From Cognatiyoonia sp965661665 (GTDB taxonomy: Bacteria; Pseudomonadota; Alphaproteobacteria; Rhodobacterales; Rhodobacteraceae), in NCBI RefSeq assembly GCF_965661665.1, contig NZ_CBFIEO010000006.1, positions 1-64,000 on the forward strand: DNA of 64,000 nt. Direction: 5' to 3'. How positions within the stretch are numbered: the first letter of the stretch is position 1; each line of letters opens with the position of its first letter. Under the pieces are notes generated by a model. It saw only the letters and a list, made by a program, of their open reading frames with translations. It was not told where the DNA came from and did no database searches. Shown in pieces: positions 1 to 8,417 of the stretch. Position numbers and translations under genes: made by a program.

Positions 1-290
1 AAACGGGCTACGCGCAAACAGTATTCGGCTGAAGAGAAGATCCGGATTGTACTGGATGGGTTGCGCGGCGAGGACAGTATTGATGAGCTGTGCCGTCGTG
101 AGAGAACATCTCAGGGCCTTTATTATAAATGGTTCAAGGACTTCATGGAAGCTGGAAAGTAACGGCATGCCGGTGACACAGCGCGTGCAGCGACAAGCGA
201 CAAGGTTAAAAACCTTCGCCGCGAAGCCCGTGACCTGAAGGAGGTTGTGGCAGAGTAAACGCTTGAGCTTCGGCTGCTCAAAAAAAGCAT
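1..290 (+). pseudogene. IS3-family orfA (helix-turn-helix subunit), two nonsense codons, 5' truncated by window
   Basis: Reading from base 1 gives an IS3-type N-terminal DNA-binding protein (KRATRKQYSAEEKIRIVLDG..., then LYYKWFKDF, the usual helix-turn-helix). TAA at 160-162 falls where a Lys codon is expected. TAA at 256-258 falls where a Gln codon is expected (EVVAE-stop-TLELRLLKK). The frame is otherwise intact through LRREARDLKEVVAE, so these are substitutions rather than indels. An A7G run at 280-287 resembles the slippery site that joins orfA to orfB in IS3 elements. The present frame offset to orfB is not the usual -1, so another indel is likely nearby. Confidence 0.8.
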
Positions 291-298
291 GGTTGGAG

Positions 299-1197
299 AT
301 GGGGCGACGACGAATGAGATACCCCGCATCTGAGAAGCTGGAGATCATTCGGTTGGTCGAAGAAAGTCATCTCTCGGCACGCCGGACATTGGCCAAGCTG
401 GGTATCCCCCGCACCACATTCTATCGCTGGTATGATCGGTATCTACAGCGTGGCGAGGCCGGTCTGCATGACCAATCTCCCAAACCTAAGCATGTCTGGA
501 ACCGGGTGCTCATCGAAGTGAAGCGCAAGGTCGTGGATCTTGCTCTGAAAGAAACGGAACTGTCACCGCGCGAGCTGACTGTCACGTTCACCGACCAAGA
601 GCGCAGCTTTGTGTCGGAATCCACAGTGTACCGCACGCTAAAGGCGCATGACTTGATTACCAGCCCTGCTTTCATCGTGCTGAAAGCCGCGAATGAATTT
701 GAGCATAAGACAACGGCCATCAACCAGCTTTGGCAAACCGATTTTACCTATCTGAAGGTTCTGGGTTGGTGCTGGTTCTATCTCAGTATTGTTCTGGACG
801 ATTTCAGATTCATGTCGCCCATAAACCACGCCTACTTAGCGACAATGGGTCCAGCTATGTCTCGAGCAATTTAGCTGAATGGCTACAAGGCAAGGGTATG
901 AAGCAATCACGCGGTGCGCCATATCATTTTCAGACTCAAGGCAAAATTGAACGATGGCATCGAACCTTGAAGAACCGGATCTTGCTGGAGAACTACTTCC
1001 TGCCGGGCGATCTCAAAGCCCAGATTGAAGCCTTCGTCGATCACTACAACCATCAGCGCTACCACGGGAGTCTCAACAACGTCACACCTACTGACATCTA
1101 CTTCGGACGGGACAAGGCCATTCTGAAGCAACGAGAAAGGATCAAACAGAAGACCTTCGAAACGCGATGCTTGCGTCAAAGAAAACGCGCCGCATAA
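299..1197 (+). pseudogene. IS3-family orfB transposase, internal deletion plus frameshift
   Basis: The first part (299 to about 805) encodes an HTH region followed by the start of an rve/DDE catalytic core, with the first Asp in QTDFTYLKV. After VLDDF the coding frame changes. From about 808 to 1197 a second frame carries the rest of the core: the second Asp in LLSDNGSSY, the Glu in GKIERWH, and the C-terminal LNNVTPTDIYFGR. Intact relatives have some 35-40 residues between VLDDF and the LLSDNG segment, and these are absent here. An internal deletion at about 805 thus removed the spacer between the first two catalytic Asp residues and shifted the frame. The gene is dead, with good confidence from family knowledge. 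Confidence 0.85.
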
Positions 1198-1220
1198 TCA
1201 CACCAACCAGATGAGCAGAA

Positions 1221-1271
1221 CACTCTCTTAGGTTAGGAAGCTCTTGGTTCCAATAATTTTGACGACGGACA
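1221..1271 (-). repeat. IS terminal repeat, copy A (inverted relative to 3372-3421)
   Basis: The reverse complement starts TGTCCGTCGTCAAAATTATT and continues GGAACCAAGAG, a 5-bp divergent block, then TAA and AAGAGAGT. It matches 3372-3421 over about 50 bp with roughly eight differences. It lies immediately before the sugar transferase start at 1276 and marks the right end of the IS. Confidence 0.85.
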
Positions 1272-1275
1272 CGTT

Positions 1276-1893
1276 ATGGATGAATCGAAAGAAAAGAGTA
1301 TCGGGGGGAGCGCTGCCTTTTGGATTACCAAGAGAGTGGCTGATCTTTTTGTTTCTTTCGCTTTGCTACCGTTGGGGTGCTTTGCATGCTTAATTCTGCT
1401 TATTCTTAACCCATTTCTGAACCCGGGTTCGTTGTTCTTTTCTCAAACGCGTGTTGGTAAGCGAGGGCAACTGTTTAACATATACAAATTCCGTACGATG
1501 ATAGGCGATGCCGCTGAGTACAAATTTGCCGTTGATGAGACGAATCGGATCACGCCTTTTGGGCGCTTTATGAGGCAGTTTCGGATCGATGAACTGCCTC
1601 AGGCCTTGAATGTCCTGAAAGGTGAAATGAGCTTCATCGGGCCAAGACCTGAACAGCCAAATTTCGTTGAGCAATATAGAGTGCAGATCAAATCCTATGA
1701 TCATCGGCATCTCATTCGGCCTGGAATTACTGGATTGGCGCAAGTTGAAATGGGCTACACCTATGATGAACACGGCACCAAAGGAAAACTGAAGTACGAC
1801 CTTCAGTACTTGAAAAAAAGCGGATTTCGGATGGAATTCTATATAATTTGGGAAACCTTGATTACGATTTTTACTGGGTTTGGTGCAAAATGA
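1276..1893 (+). CDS. Bacterial sugar-phosphate transferase (undecaprenyl-phosphate glycosyl-1-phosphate transferase, WcaJ/PglC type)
   Basis: This 205-residue protein has the layout of the short monotopic phosphoglycosyl transferases that start O-antigen or exopolysaccharide repeat units by moving a sugar-1-phosphate onto undecaprenyl phosphate. Visible marks are a hydrophobic segment at about residues 24-46, KFRTM at 71-75, the catalytic Asp-Glu pair in FRIDELPQ (105-106), and IGPRP at 121-125. It lacks the N-terminal multi-helix domain of WcaJ and so is the minimal catalytic form. It overlaps galE by 4 bp (ATGA), which implies co-translation. The sugar specificity cannot be read from sequence. 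The gene starts only about 5 bp after an IS end, so its native promoter was probably lost or replaced. Confidence 0.85.
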   Translation: MDESKEKSIGGSAAFWITKRVADLFVSFALLPLGCFACLILLILNPFLNPGSLFFSQTRVGKRGQLFNIYKFRTMIGDAAEYKFAVDETNRITPFGRFMRQFRIDELPQALNVLKGEMSFIGPRPEQPNFVEQYRVQIKSYDHRHLIRPGITGLAQVEMGYTYDEHGTKGKLKYDLQYLKKSGFRMEFYIIWETLITIFTGFGAK

Positions 1894-2936
1894 CCTCCGA
1901 TAAGGCGCGGATTCTATTGACTGGTGGACTCGGCTATATAGGGTCTCATACCTACCTGGCACTTCTCGAAGCCGGATATGAAGTAACCATCATTGACAAC
2001 TTTCATAATTCAAGTCGGTTGGTTCTAGAACGGCTCGCACATTTGGGTGGCGAATCTGTAGATTTTGTCGAATGCGACGTGCGGAACAAACAGCACATCA
2101 CACAGTTATTCAAAGATCGTAACTTCAAGGCGGTCGTGCATTTCGCGGCTTGGAAGGCTGTCGGAGAATCCGTCGAGCAATCGATCGCTTACTTTGGAAA
2201 TAACATTGGAGGTTTACTCAACCTTCTAGATGTCATGGCACAATTTGATGTGAAACGTATGGTTTTCTCTTCCAGTGCTACTGTTTATGGAGAGCCTCAG
2301 TATTTGCCGATCGATGAAGCACATCCAACAAGCTCGACCAATCCATATGGCTATACGAAGAAGTCATCTGAAGAAATTTTGGGTCAGGTCAAAGACAGTA
2401 ATCCTGAATGGAATTTTGGTATCTTGAGATATTTTAATCCTGTTGGAGCTCATCGGAGTGGTGAAATTGGTGAAAGCCCATTGGGGAAACCGGCAAATTT
2501 AGTTCCGTTCGTTGGTGACGTTGCGGTTGGCAAGCGGGACAAAGTGGTCGTTTTTGGCAGTGATTTTGATACTCCCGATGGAACGGGTGTAAGGGACTAC
2601 ATCCACATTGAAGATTTGGCAGAAGGTCATGTCGCTTCGCTAAATTTGCTTCTTCACAAAGATCAATCACACACAGTGAATCTCGGAACGGGAAAGGGGC
2701 TCTCTGTTCTTGAAGTGATCGAAACCTACAGCCGTGTTAGCGGTCAAGAAATTCCATTTACTATTGGTGATCGAAGGGCTGGCGATATTGCCCAATGTTA
2801 CGCCAATTGTGATGCAGCTAAATCAGTCCTCGGTTTCGAGGCAAAACGATCTATTGAAGAGATGTGTCGTTCGAGCTGGCAATGGGTTTCCAAAAACTAC
2901 GTTGCAGTTGGAAATACAACAGAAGATACAATCTAG
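1890..2936 (+). CDS. galE: UDP-glucose 4-epimerase GalE, first copy
   Basis: The 348-residue extended SDR enzyme interconverts UDP-glucose and UDP-galactose with bound NAD. The Rossmann glycine motif GGLGYIG is at residues 12-18, the catalytic Ser cluster in VFSSSATVYG near 127, and the YxxxK pair as Y153/K157 in NPYGYTKK. The start at 1890 overlaps the transferase stop (ATGA), and a longer upstream in-frame start is not needed. With the preceding sugar-phosphate transferase it forms a two-gene surface-polysaccharide operon supplying UDP-Gal or a related donor. A second galE lies at 37237-38319, so this copy is probably dedicated to the accessory polysaccharide locus. UDP-GlcNAc or UDP-uronate epimerase activity is not excluded. 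Confidence 0.88.
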   Translation: MTSDKARILLTGGLGYIGSHTYLALLEAGYEVTIIDNFHNSSRLVLERLAHLGGESVDFVECDVRNKQHITQLFKDRNFKAVVHFAAWKAVGESVEQSIAYFGNNIGGLLNLLDVMAQFDVKRMVFSSSATVYGEPQYLPIDEAHPTSSTNPYGYTKKSSEEILGQVKDSNPEWNFGILRYFNPVGAHRSGEIGESPLGKPANLVPFVGDVAVGKRDKVVVFGSDFDTPDGTGVRDYIHIEDLAEGHVASLNLLLHKDQSHTVNLGTGKGLSVLEVIETYSRVSGQEIPFTIGDRRAGDIAQCYANCDAAKSVLGFEAKRSIEEMCRSSWQWVSKNYVAVGNTTEDTI

Positions 2937-2937
2937 T

Positions 2938-3371
2938 ATGTTTTCAAAGACGCAAAACCATTTTAGATCAAGATATCCGTACGCTTATTCTATGGCTAAG
3001 TCGGCCATAAAAGTCAGCGGAGCGGTGTTTTCTCGTCCCCGAACATTACCATCAGATACATTTGTATTCGGCTCAAGCTTTGATGAGAGCTTTTTTGGCT
3101 ATCACGATAGCCTGCCACGCAACGACAAGGGCGTGCTTTTTTCAAGGGATAAGGGATGGACAATCGTTTGTCGTAGCGGCTGAAGTCTCCGAGACAATCT
3201 GTGAAATTCAAACGAGCGCAACGAACTGGCAGCAAGGCAACCGATGTCAATGGGTCTCCGATACCCGCTTTGTTTTTAACGATATCAAGTCGGACCGGAA
3301 CATTTCTGGTTTTCCGCATAATTTAGAAGCAGAGGCTACTTTAGAACTTGCGTCGCCCGTATTGTCCAAAC
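2938..3371 (+). pseudogene. Broken gene, possibly a polysaccharide-locus beta-propeller protein, frameshifted and cut by an IS end
   Basis: An ATG at 2938 just after galE opens a frame reading SSFDESFFGYHDSLPRNDKG, which stops at 3183. The adjacent +1 frame carries what looks like the continuation: DGQSFVVAAEVSE, TNWQQGNRCQWVSDTRFVFND. The switch falls near 3140-3160. Reading ends in the IS terminal repeat at 3372, so the 3' part is lost. The pattern FGYHD...NWQQG..QW...FND reminds me of hypothetical six-bladed-propeller proteins of exopolysaccharide clusters, but this is recollection and low confidence. What the sequence shows directly is one frameshift and one truncation. It probably followed galE in the same operon before the insertion. 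Confidence 0.5.
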
Positions 3372-3446
3372 TGTCCGTCGTCAGAATTATTGGAACCAAG
3401 AGTGGCGTAAGCTAAGAGAGTTTTCTGTCCATATGGTGTGATACCT
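3372..3446 (+). repeat. IS terminal remnant, copy B
   Basis: TGTCCGTCGTCAGAATTATT and the following bases repeat, in inverted orientation, the end of the IS at 1221-1271. Weaker similarity (TTCTG, CCAT, TGG, TGTGAT) continues to about 3442. No transposase sequence follows; the gcvP stop codon is at 3457-3459. The segment 1272-3371 is thus enclosed by inward-facing IS ends. Confidence 0.75.
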
Positions 3447-3456
3447 TAAGTTGCCT

Positions 3457-6300
3457 CTATTCAGCCGCCTCCAGGTAATCCTCCATTGGTGGGCAAGTAC
3501 AGACCAAATTCCGATCGCCGTAGACGTTGTCGACGCGGTTGACGGGCGGCCAGTATTTGTCGACGCGGAACGCACCAGCGGGGAAGCAGCCTTGTTCGCG
3601 CGTATAGGGGCGGTCCCAATCGCCGACGAGGTCTTCGACTGTATGCGGGGCATTCTTGAGCGCGTTGTTCTCCCCGTCGATATTGCCCTCTTCGATTTCG
3701 GCAATCTCTGCACGGATCGACAGCATCGCATCGCAAAAGCGATCAAGCTCTGCTTTATTCTCGGATTCCGTCGGCTCCACCATCAGGGTGCCCGCCACGG
3801 GCCAGCTCATCGTAGGCGCGTGGAATCCGCTGTCGATCAAGCGTTTGGCGATATCGTCGACTGTCACGTGAGCGCTGTCGGCGAAGGGACGCGTGTCCAA
3901 AATGCACTCATGCGCGATGCGGCCCGTCGGTCCGGTGAACATGATGTCGAATGCGCCTTCGAGCCGCTTCGCGATGTAGTTGGCGTTCAAGATTGCGATG
4001 CGTGTGGCTTGGGTCAGCCCCTCCCCGCCCATCATTAAGCAATAGGCCCAGCTGATCGGCAACAAAGACGGTGAACCAAAGGCCGCAGCCGAGACCGCCC
4101 CTTCACCACCGTTCGGATCACCGGGCAAATGCGCAATCAAGTGGTCTTTCACCCCAATCGGACCCATGCCGGGGCCACCACCGCCGTGCGGGATGCAGAA
4201 GGTTTTATGCAGATTGAGGTGGCTCACGTCGCCGCCCAGATCGCCAGGGCGCGACAAGCCAACCATTGCGTTCATGTTCGCGCCATCAATGTACACCTGA
4301 CCGCCGTGGTCATGGGTGATCTTTGTCACCTCGGTCGCGGTTTCCTCAAACACGCCGTGGGTCGAGGGGTATGTAATCATGCAGCCAGCAAGGTTCTCTG
4401 AATGCATCTCAGCCTTCGCGCGGAAATCGTCCAGATCAATGTCGCCATTTTCAGCCGATTTGATTGGGACAACTTTCCAACCCACCATTTGAGCCGAAGC
4501 GGGGTTGGTCCCATGTGCAGACATCGGGATCAGGCAAACGTTTCGATGCCCCTGCCCCTGCGCCTGGTGATAAGACGCAATCGTCAAAAGCCCCGCATAT
4601 TCACCCTGCGCGCCAGAGTTCGGCTGCATCGAAATCGCGTCATAACCTGTGATGTCACAAAGCTTCACCGACAGATCATCGATCATCTCATGATACCCTG
4701 CGGCCTGATCTTTGGGCGCATAAGGGTGAAGTAGCGAAAACTCACGCCAACTCACCGGCATCATTTCAGCGGCGGAGTTCAACTTCATCGTGCAGGAGCC
4801 TAACGGGATCATCGCGCGGTCCAGCGCAAGATCACGATCCGCCAAGCGCCGCATGTAGCGCATCATCTCTGTTTCCGCGCGGTTCATGTGGAAGACCTCG
4901 TGGGTCAGGTAATCCGACGTCCGGATGAGCTTTTCGGGCATGGAATAATGCGGCGTGTAGTCCTTATCCTCACGATCCACACCGAACGCCCGCCAAACAG
5001 CCTCCAAAGTTGCTGGCCGTGTCCGTTCGTCCAAGGTGATGCCCACCTTCGTCTTGCCGACCGCGCGCAGGTTGATCCCCTCATCCACGGCAGATTTCAT
5101 CACCGCTTGCTGGAGCGGGCCAACCTCGACCGTGATGGTGTCAAAGAACACCTTGGGTCGAACGTCAAAACCTGCGTTCTTCAAGCCCTCGGCCAGCCGT
5201 GCGGTTTTCCGATGGATACGCTGCGCGATAGCCTTGAGGCCTTGAGGTCCGTGGAAGACCGCATAGAATCCGGCCATCACCGCCAACAGCGCCTGTGCGG
5301 TGCAGACGTTCGACGTCGCCTTTTCGCGGCGGATGTGCTGTTCGCGGGTTTGCAGCGACAGACGGTAGGCGCGGTTGCCATGTGCATCAATCGACACGCC
5401 GACAATCCGCCCAGGCATATTGCGGCCATAGGCAGATTTCGTCGCCATGTACGCCGCGTGCGGTCCGCCGTATCCAATCGGAACACCAAAGCGCTGCGTG
5501 CTGCCTACTGCAATATCAGCCCCCATCGCGCCCGGCTCTTTCAACAGCGTAAGCGACAGAGGATCGGCGGAGATGATACCAATCGCCTTTTGCTCTTGCA
5601 GGGCTGCCATCTCATCGGTGAAATCGCGCAGGTGCCCGTAGGTCCCGGGATATTGGAAGATCGCGCCAAAGACCGCGCTGGCGTCCAGATCGTCCGGCGC
5701 CCCGACGATGATTTCTATCCCCAACGGGGCCGCGCGGGTTTTCATCACCGCGATGTTTTGCGGATGGCAGTTCTCATCAACGAAGAAGGCTTTAACCTTT
5801 GATTTCGACACCCGCTGGGCCATCGTCATTGCTTCCGCGCAAGCGGTTGCTTCGTCGAGAAGGGAAGCGTTGGCAATCTCCAACCCTGTCAGATCACACA
5901 CCATTGTCTGGAAGTTCAAAAGCGCCTCCAAACGCCCCTGCGAAATCTCCGGCTGATACGGCGTGTAGGCCGTGTACCACGCGGGGTTTTCGAGGATGTT
6001 CCGCTGGATCGCGGGCGGCGTGACTGTGCCGTGATACCCCTGCCCGATGAGCGAGGTAAGAACCTTGTTCTTGGACGCTGTGACACGCATGTGGTGCAGC
6101 AATTCCCGCTCTGACTTTGCCTTGCCAAAATCCAGCGGCTCTTTCTGCCGGATTTGCTTCGGCAACGTGTCATCGATCAGTGCGTCCAGACTTTCTGCAC
6201 CGACCACTTTCAACATCTCCTCCATCTCCGCAGGGGATGGGCCGATGTGACGGCGGTTGGCAAAGTCGTAGGGCAGATAATTTGTTGGCTCAAATGTCAT
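3457..6300 (-). CDS. gcvP: Glycine dehydrogenase (decarboxylating), P-protein of the glycine cleavage system
   Basis: This 947-residue single-chain P-protein decarboxylates glycine with PLP and passes the aminomethyl group to the lipoyl arm of GcvH. Its length is normal for the homodimeric form that fuses alpha and beta halves. The N-terminal half starts with FANRHIGPSPAEMEEML; the C-terminal half carries the PLP-lysine segment HLNLHKTFCIPHGGGGPGMG (Lys near residue 700). It is the last gene of gcvT-gcvH-gcvP, 21 bp after gcvH, and shares the glycine riboswitch at 7900-8055. Its stop lies about ten bases from the IS remnant that begins at 3372, so the native terminator has probably been lost or displaced. 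Confidence 0.97.
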   Translation of the reverse strand: MTFEPTNYLPYDFANRRHIGPSPAEMEEMLKVVGAESLDALIDDTLPKQIRQKEPLDFGKAKSERELLHHMRVTASKNKVLTSLIGQGYHGTVTPPAIQRNILENPAWYTAYTPYQPEISQGRLEALLNFQTMVCDLTGLEIANASLLDEATACAEAMTMAQRVSKSKVKAFFVDENCHPQNIAVMKTRAAPLGIEIIVGAPDDLDASAVFGAIFQYPGTYGHLRDFTDEMAALQEQKAIGIISADPLSLTLLKEPGAMGADIAVGSTQRFGVPIGYGGPHAAYMATKSAYGRNMPGRIVGVSIDAHGNRAYRLSLQTREQHIRREKATSNVCTAQALLAVMAGFYAVFHGPQGLKAIAQRIHRKTARLAEGLKNAGFDVRPKVFFDTITVEVGPLQQAVMKSAVDEGINLRAVGKTKVGITLDERTRPATLEAVWRAFGVDREDKDYTPHYSMPEKLIRTSDYLTHEVFHMNRAETEMMRYMRRLADRDLALDRAMIPLGSCTMKLNSAAEMMPVSWREFSLLHPYAPKDQAAGYHEMIDDLSVKLCDITGYDAISMQPNSGAQGEYAGLLTIASYHQAQGQGHRNVCLIPMSAHGTNPASAQMVGWKVVPIKSAENGDIDLDDFRAKAEMHSENLAGCMITYPSTHGVFEETATEVTKITHDHGGQVYIDGANMNAMVGLSRPGDLGGDVSHLNLHKTFCIPHGGGGPGMGPIGVKDHLIAHLPGDPNGGEGAVSAAAFGSPSLLPISWAYCLMMGGEGLTQATRIAILNANYIAKRLEGAFDIMFTGPTGRIAHECILDTRPFADSAHVTVDDIAKRLIDSGFHAPTMSWPVAGTLMVEPTESENKAELDRFCDAMLSIRAEIAEIEEGNIDGENNALKNAPHTVEDLVGDWDRPYTREQGCFPAGAFRVDKYWPPVNRVDNVYGDRNLVCTCPPMEDYLEAAE

Positions 6301-6321
6301 GACACGTCTCCCGAATGCGCG

Positions 6322-6681
6322 TTATTCGACCATTGCTTTGTAAGCGGCTTCATCCATGTACTCGTCCATTTGAGACGGGTCGGACGGCTTGATTTTGAAG
6401 AACCAGCCTTCTTCCATCGGATCGTCGTTCACCTTCGCAGGTTCATCGGCCAAGGCTTCGTTAACTTCGACGATCTCACCATCGAGTGGCGCCAAAATGT
6501 CGGAGGCAGCTTTGACCGATTCGATCACCACAACCTCATCGTCTTTCGACACTTCGGTGCCGGTTTCTGGCAGTTCAACAAAAACAATGTCGCCCAGCTG
6601 CGTTGCCGCGTGTTCTGTGATCCCGACGATGATCAGATCGCCGTCGTGCTTCAGCCATTCGTGCTCTTCTGTGAATTTCAT
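6322..6681 (-). CDS. gcvH: Glycine cleavage system H protein
   Basis: The 119-residue lipoyl carrier shuttles the aminomethyl group from GcvP to GcvT and reducing equivalents to dihydrolipoamide dehydrogenase. The modified lysine is K57 in VVIESVKAASDI, in the normal hairpin turn of the H-protein barrel. The acidic C-terminus (DPSQMDEYMDEAAYKAMVE) is typical. The start at 6681 has a strong AGGAGG-type ribosome site upstream. It lies between gcvT and gcvP with 17-21 bp gaps, so the three subunits are co-transcribed. Confidence 0.97.
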   Translation of the reverse strand: MKFTEEHEWLKHDGDLIIVGITEHAATQLGDIVFVELPETGTEVSKDDEVVVIESVKAASDILAPLDGEIVEVNEALADEPAKVNDDPMEEGWFFKIKPSDPSQMDEYMDEAAYKAMVE

Positions 6682-6698
6682 GGGGGTCCCCTCCTGTC

Positions 6699-7823
6699 TT
6701 ATCGTTTGAAATTTGCAGGTGTGAACGGCAGCGCCGTCACGGTGAGCGGAAGGCGTTTGCCCCTCAGCTCACCATATACTGTTGTGCCAATCGCAGATTG
6801 CGCCTTGGGAACGTATCCCATCGCAACGGGCCGCTCGACCGTGGGGCCAAACCCGCCGGAGGTGATCTGACCGATCTGATCTGTGCTGTCTGCGCTGGCA
6901 AAAAGTGGAACGCCTTCGCGCATCGGAGCGCGGCCTTCGGGCAACAAGCCGACGCGCTTGCGCGCAGGCCCGTCGTCAAACTCTCTCAAGATGCGGTTCG
7001 CACCGGGGAAGCCCTCTGCCCGCACACCACCCGTACGGCGGACCTTCTGAATGGCCCAGGTCAGCCCAGCCTCAACTGGCGACGTCCCTTCATCAATGTC
7101 GTGACCATAAAGGCAAAGCCCCGCCTCCAGCCGCAAGGAATCCCGCGCGCCAAGGCCAATCGCCTCCACATCCTCTTGCGCCAGCAACGCTGCGGTCAGT
7201 TGTACCGCCTGCGCCTCTGGCACCGAAATCTCATAACCATCCTCGCCTGTATAGCCAGAACGGGACACCCAGCACTCTACGCCCACCAACTCCACAGTCG
7301 CCACATCCATGAAGGCCATATCAGCGACCACTGGGCTGAGACAGCTCAAAGCTGCCTCAGCCGATGGCCCTTGCACCGCAATCAGCGCTCGATTCGTGAT
7401 TGGTGTGACGGTCAAAGCTGGCTCCAACGCCGCTTTCAACCGCGCAATGTCGGCGTCTTTGCAGGCAGCGTTCAACACCATGAACATGTGGTCGCCGCGG
7501 TTGGCGAACATCAGATCGTCTTCGATCCCGCCCGCCTCATTCGTGAAGAACCCATAACGCTGACGCCCTTCGGCCAAATCGATTGCATTCACGGGGATCA
7601 GCGCCTCAATAGCTTCGGCCACCACAGAATAGGGCGCACCATCTATTCGGACTTGTCCCATATGGCTGACATCAAAAAGACCGGCCTTCGTTCGCGTCTG
7701 GACATGCTCTTTCATCACGCCAAGGCTGTACTGAACGGGCATCTCATAACCCGCAAACGGCACCATCTTGGCGCCCAACCCGACATGCAGGTCAAAAAGC
7801 GGTGTGCGCAACAGATCAGACAT
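6699..7823 (-). CDS. gcvT: Aminomethyltransferase, T-protein of the glycine cleavage system
   Basis: The 374-residue folate-dependent protein releases ammonia from the aminomethylated H-protein and makes 5,10-methylenetetrahydrofolate. The N-terminal segment TPLFDLHVGLGAKMVPFAGYEMPVQY and GLFDVSHMGQ are GcvT signatures, and YTGEDGYEI sits in the folate-binding region. Length is normal. It is the first gene of the operon; GGAGA precedes ATG 7823. The tandem glycine aptamer lies about 75-230 bp upstream on the same strand, so expression should rise with glycine. Dimethylglycine oxidase-type paralogs are ruled out by size and context. Confidence 0.96.
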   Translation of the reverse strand: MSDLLRTPLFDLHVGLGAKMVPFAGYEMPVQYSLGVMKEHVQTRTKAGLFDVSHMGQVRIDGAPYSVVAEAIEALIPVNAIDLAEGRQRYGFFTNEAGGIEDDLMFANRGDHMFMVLNAACKDADIARLKAALEPALTVTPITNRALIAVQGPSAEAALSCLSPVVADMAFMDVATVELVGVECWVSRSGYTGEDGYEISVPEAQAVQLTAALLAQEDVEAIGLGARDSLRLEAGLCLYGHDIDEGTSPVEAGLTWAIQKVRRTGGVRAEGFPGANRILREFDDGPARKRVGLLPEGRAPMREGVPLFASADSTDQIGQITSGGFGPTVERPVAMGYVPKAQSAIGTTVYGELRGKRLPLTVTALPFTPANFKR

Positions 7824-7866
7824 CTGTCTCTCCTAATTCGCTCGCAGTGACCTGAGATCGGGGCGA

Positions 7867-7904
7867 GGCATCCATTTGCGCAAGTAGCCTTGCGCAGCGA
7901 TGCC
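7867..7904 (-). promoter_or_regulatory. Hairpin after the glycine aptamers, likely expression platform
   Basis: A perfect 8-bp stem (TGCGCAAG 7877-7884 with CTTGCGCA 7889-7896, 4-nt loop) is enclosed by a further pairing of GGCATC (7867-7872) with GATGCC (7899-7904). The outer arm overlaps the 3' strand of the second aptamer, so the two folds should compete. No run of U follows, which argues against a simple intrinsic terminator. The switching mechanism is my inference. Confidence 0.5.
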
Positions 7905-8055
7905 CCCTCTGTCCTTTTGCCTGAGATCGTTATCCCTTCGGCGCGCGCTTTTGCGTCTCTCCAGAGTCTTACGTCACCGCACCGGTCCATTGGCCTGAGA
8001 GATTACCGGGGCGGTTGCTCCTTCGGCACGGACGATTCCGTTCTCCCGATGCGAT
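7900..8055 (-). promoter_or_regulatory. Tandem glycine riboswitch controlling gcvTHP
   Basis: On the minus strand two glycine aptamers follow one another. The first runs from GGGAGAACGG through CCGAAGGAGCAA and AATCTCTCAGGC to GGACCGGTG. The second runs from CTCTGGAGAGACGC through GCCGAAGGGATAA and ATCTCAGGCAAAAGGACAG. These are the conserved core strings of the class, in the right order and spacing, upstream of gcvT. In this class glycine binding generally turns the operon on. The decision region between aptamer and start codon is listed separately. Confidence 0.93.
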
Positions 8056-8417
8056 AAACGTTTCGTATCGGAAACATATTTCCCAAGCAAGTCACCTTTG
8101 ATTGAACCGCACCAATTTTCCATCAAAGTTTCCCTAAGGGAAGGACCTAGAAATCATCAACAATCCAAGACCCATCCGGCTTTTTCCTTTGAAAACAGAA
8201 GACTTAGAAAAAAAACGTTGTGCAATTCAAAAATCGGGGGAACACTGCTCGTATCAATAAATGCGAGTCTCTTGGGTGGGATGACAGCGTTCGATTAGAA
8301 ACCGAACCACCGATCAACAGCACGACAGACGTTTCAACGTCCCGGGCCGTCTTGGCCAGTAAGCTGTTTATTCTTACCTTTCCAGACCAACGCATACGTA
8401 AAAACAGAGAGGGTATA
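8056..8417 (+). promoter_or_regulatory. Intergenic region upstream of the peptide-type ABC operon
   Basis: This 360-bp gap separates the divergent gcvT leader and the substrate-binding-protein gene. It should hold the gcv promoter on its left side and the ABC-operon promoter on its right. I see no RNA fold, repeat or convincing small gene. An A-run at about 8209-8216 and AT-rich stretches are the only notable features. GAGAGGG at 8407-8413 is the ribosome site for the ATG at 8418. Confidence 0.5.

Larger units (their letters stand above)
1..1271 (+). mobile_element. Decayed IS3-family insertion sequence, left part outside the window
   Basis: An orfA/orfB transposase pair of IS3 type runs from the window edge to a terminal repeat ending at about 1271; read on the minus strand that end begins TGTCCGTCGTC. 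Both reading frames are damaged: two in-frame stops in orfA, and an internal deletion with frame change in orfB. The copy therefore cannot encode a transposase. The same terminal sequence recurs in inverted orientation at 3372. The left end lies before base 1, so full length is unknown. Confidence 0.85.

Noticed and set aside
4888..5802. Long open frame opposite gcvP (304 codons, plus strand)
   Set aside because: It is antisense to a clearly coding, full-length gcvP, has no recognisable domain, and reflects high GC content in the wobble-rich opposite strand.
6798..7850. 350-codon plus-strand frame opposite gcvT
   Set aside because: It lies wholly antisense to gcvT and its riboswitch leader; composition is Arg/His-rich nonsense with no domain.
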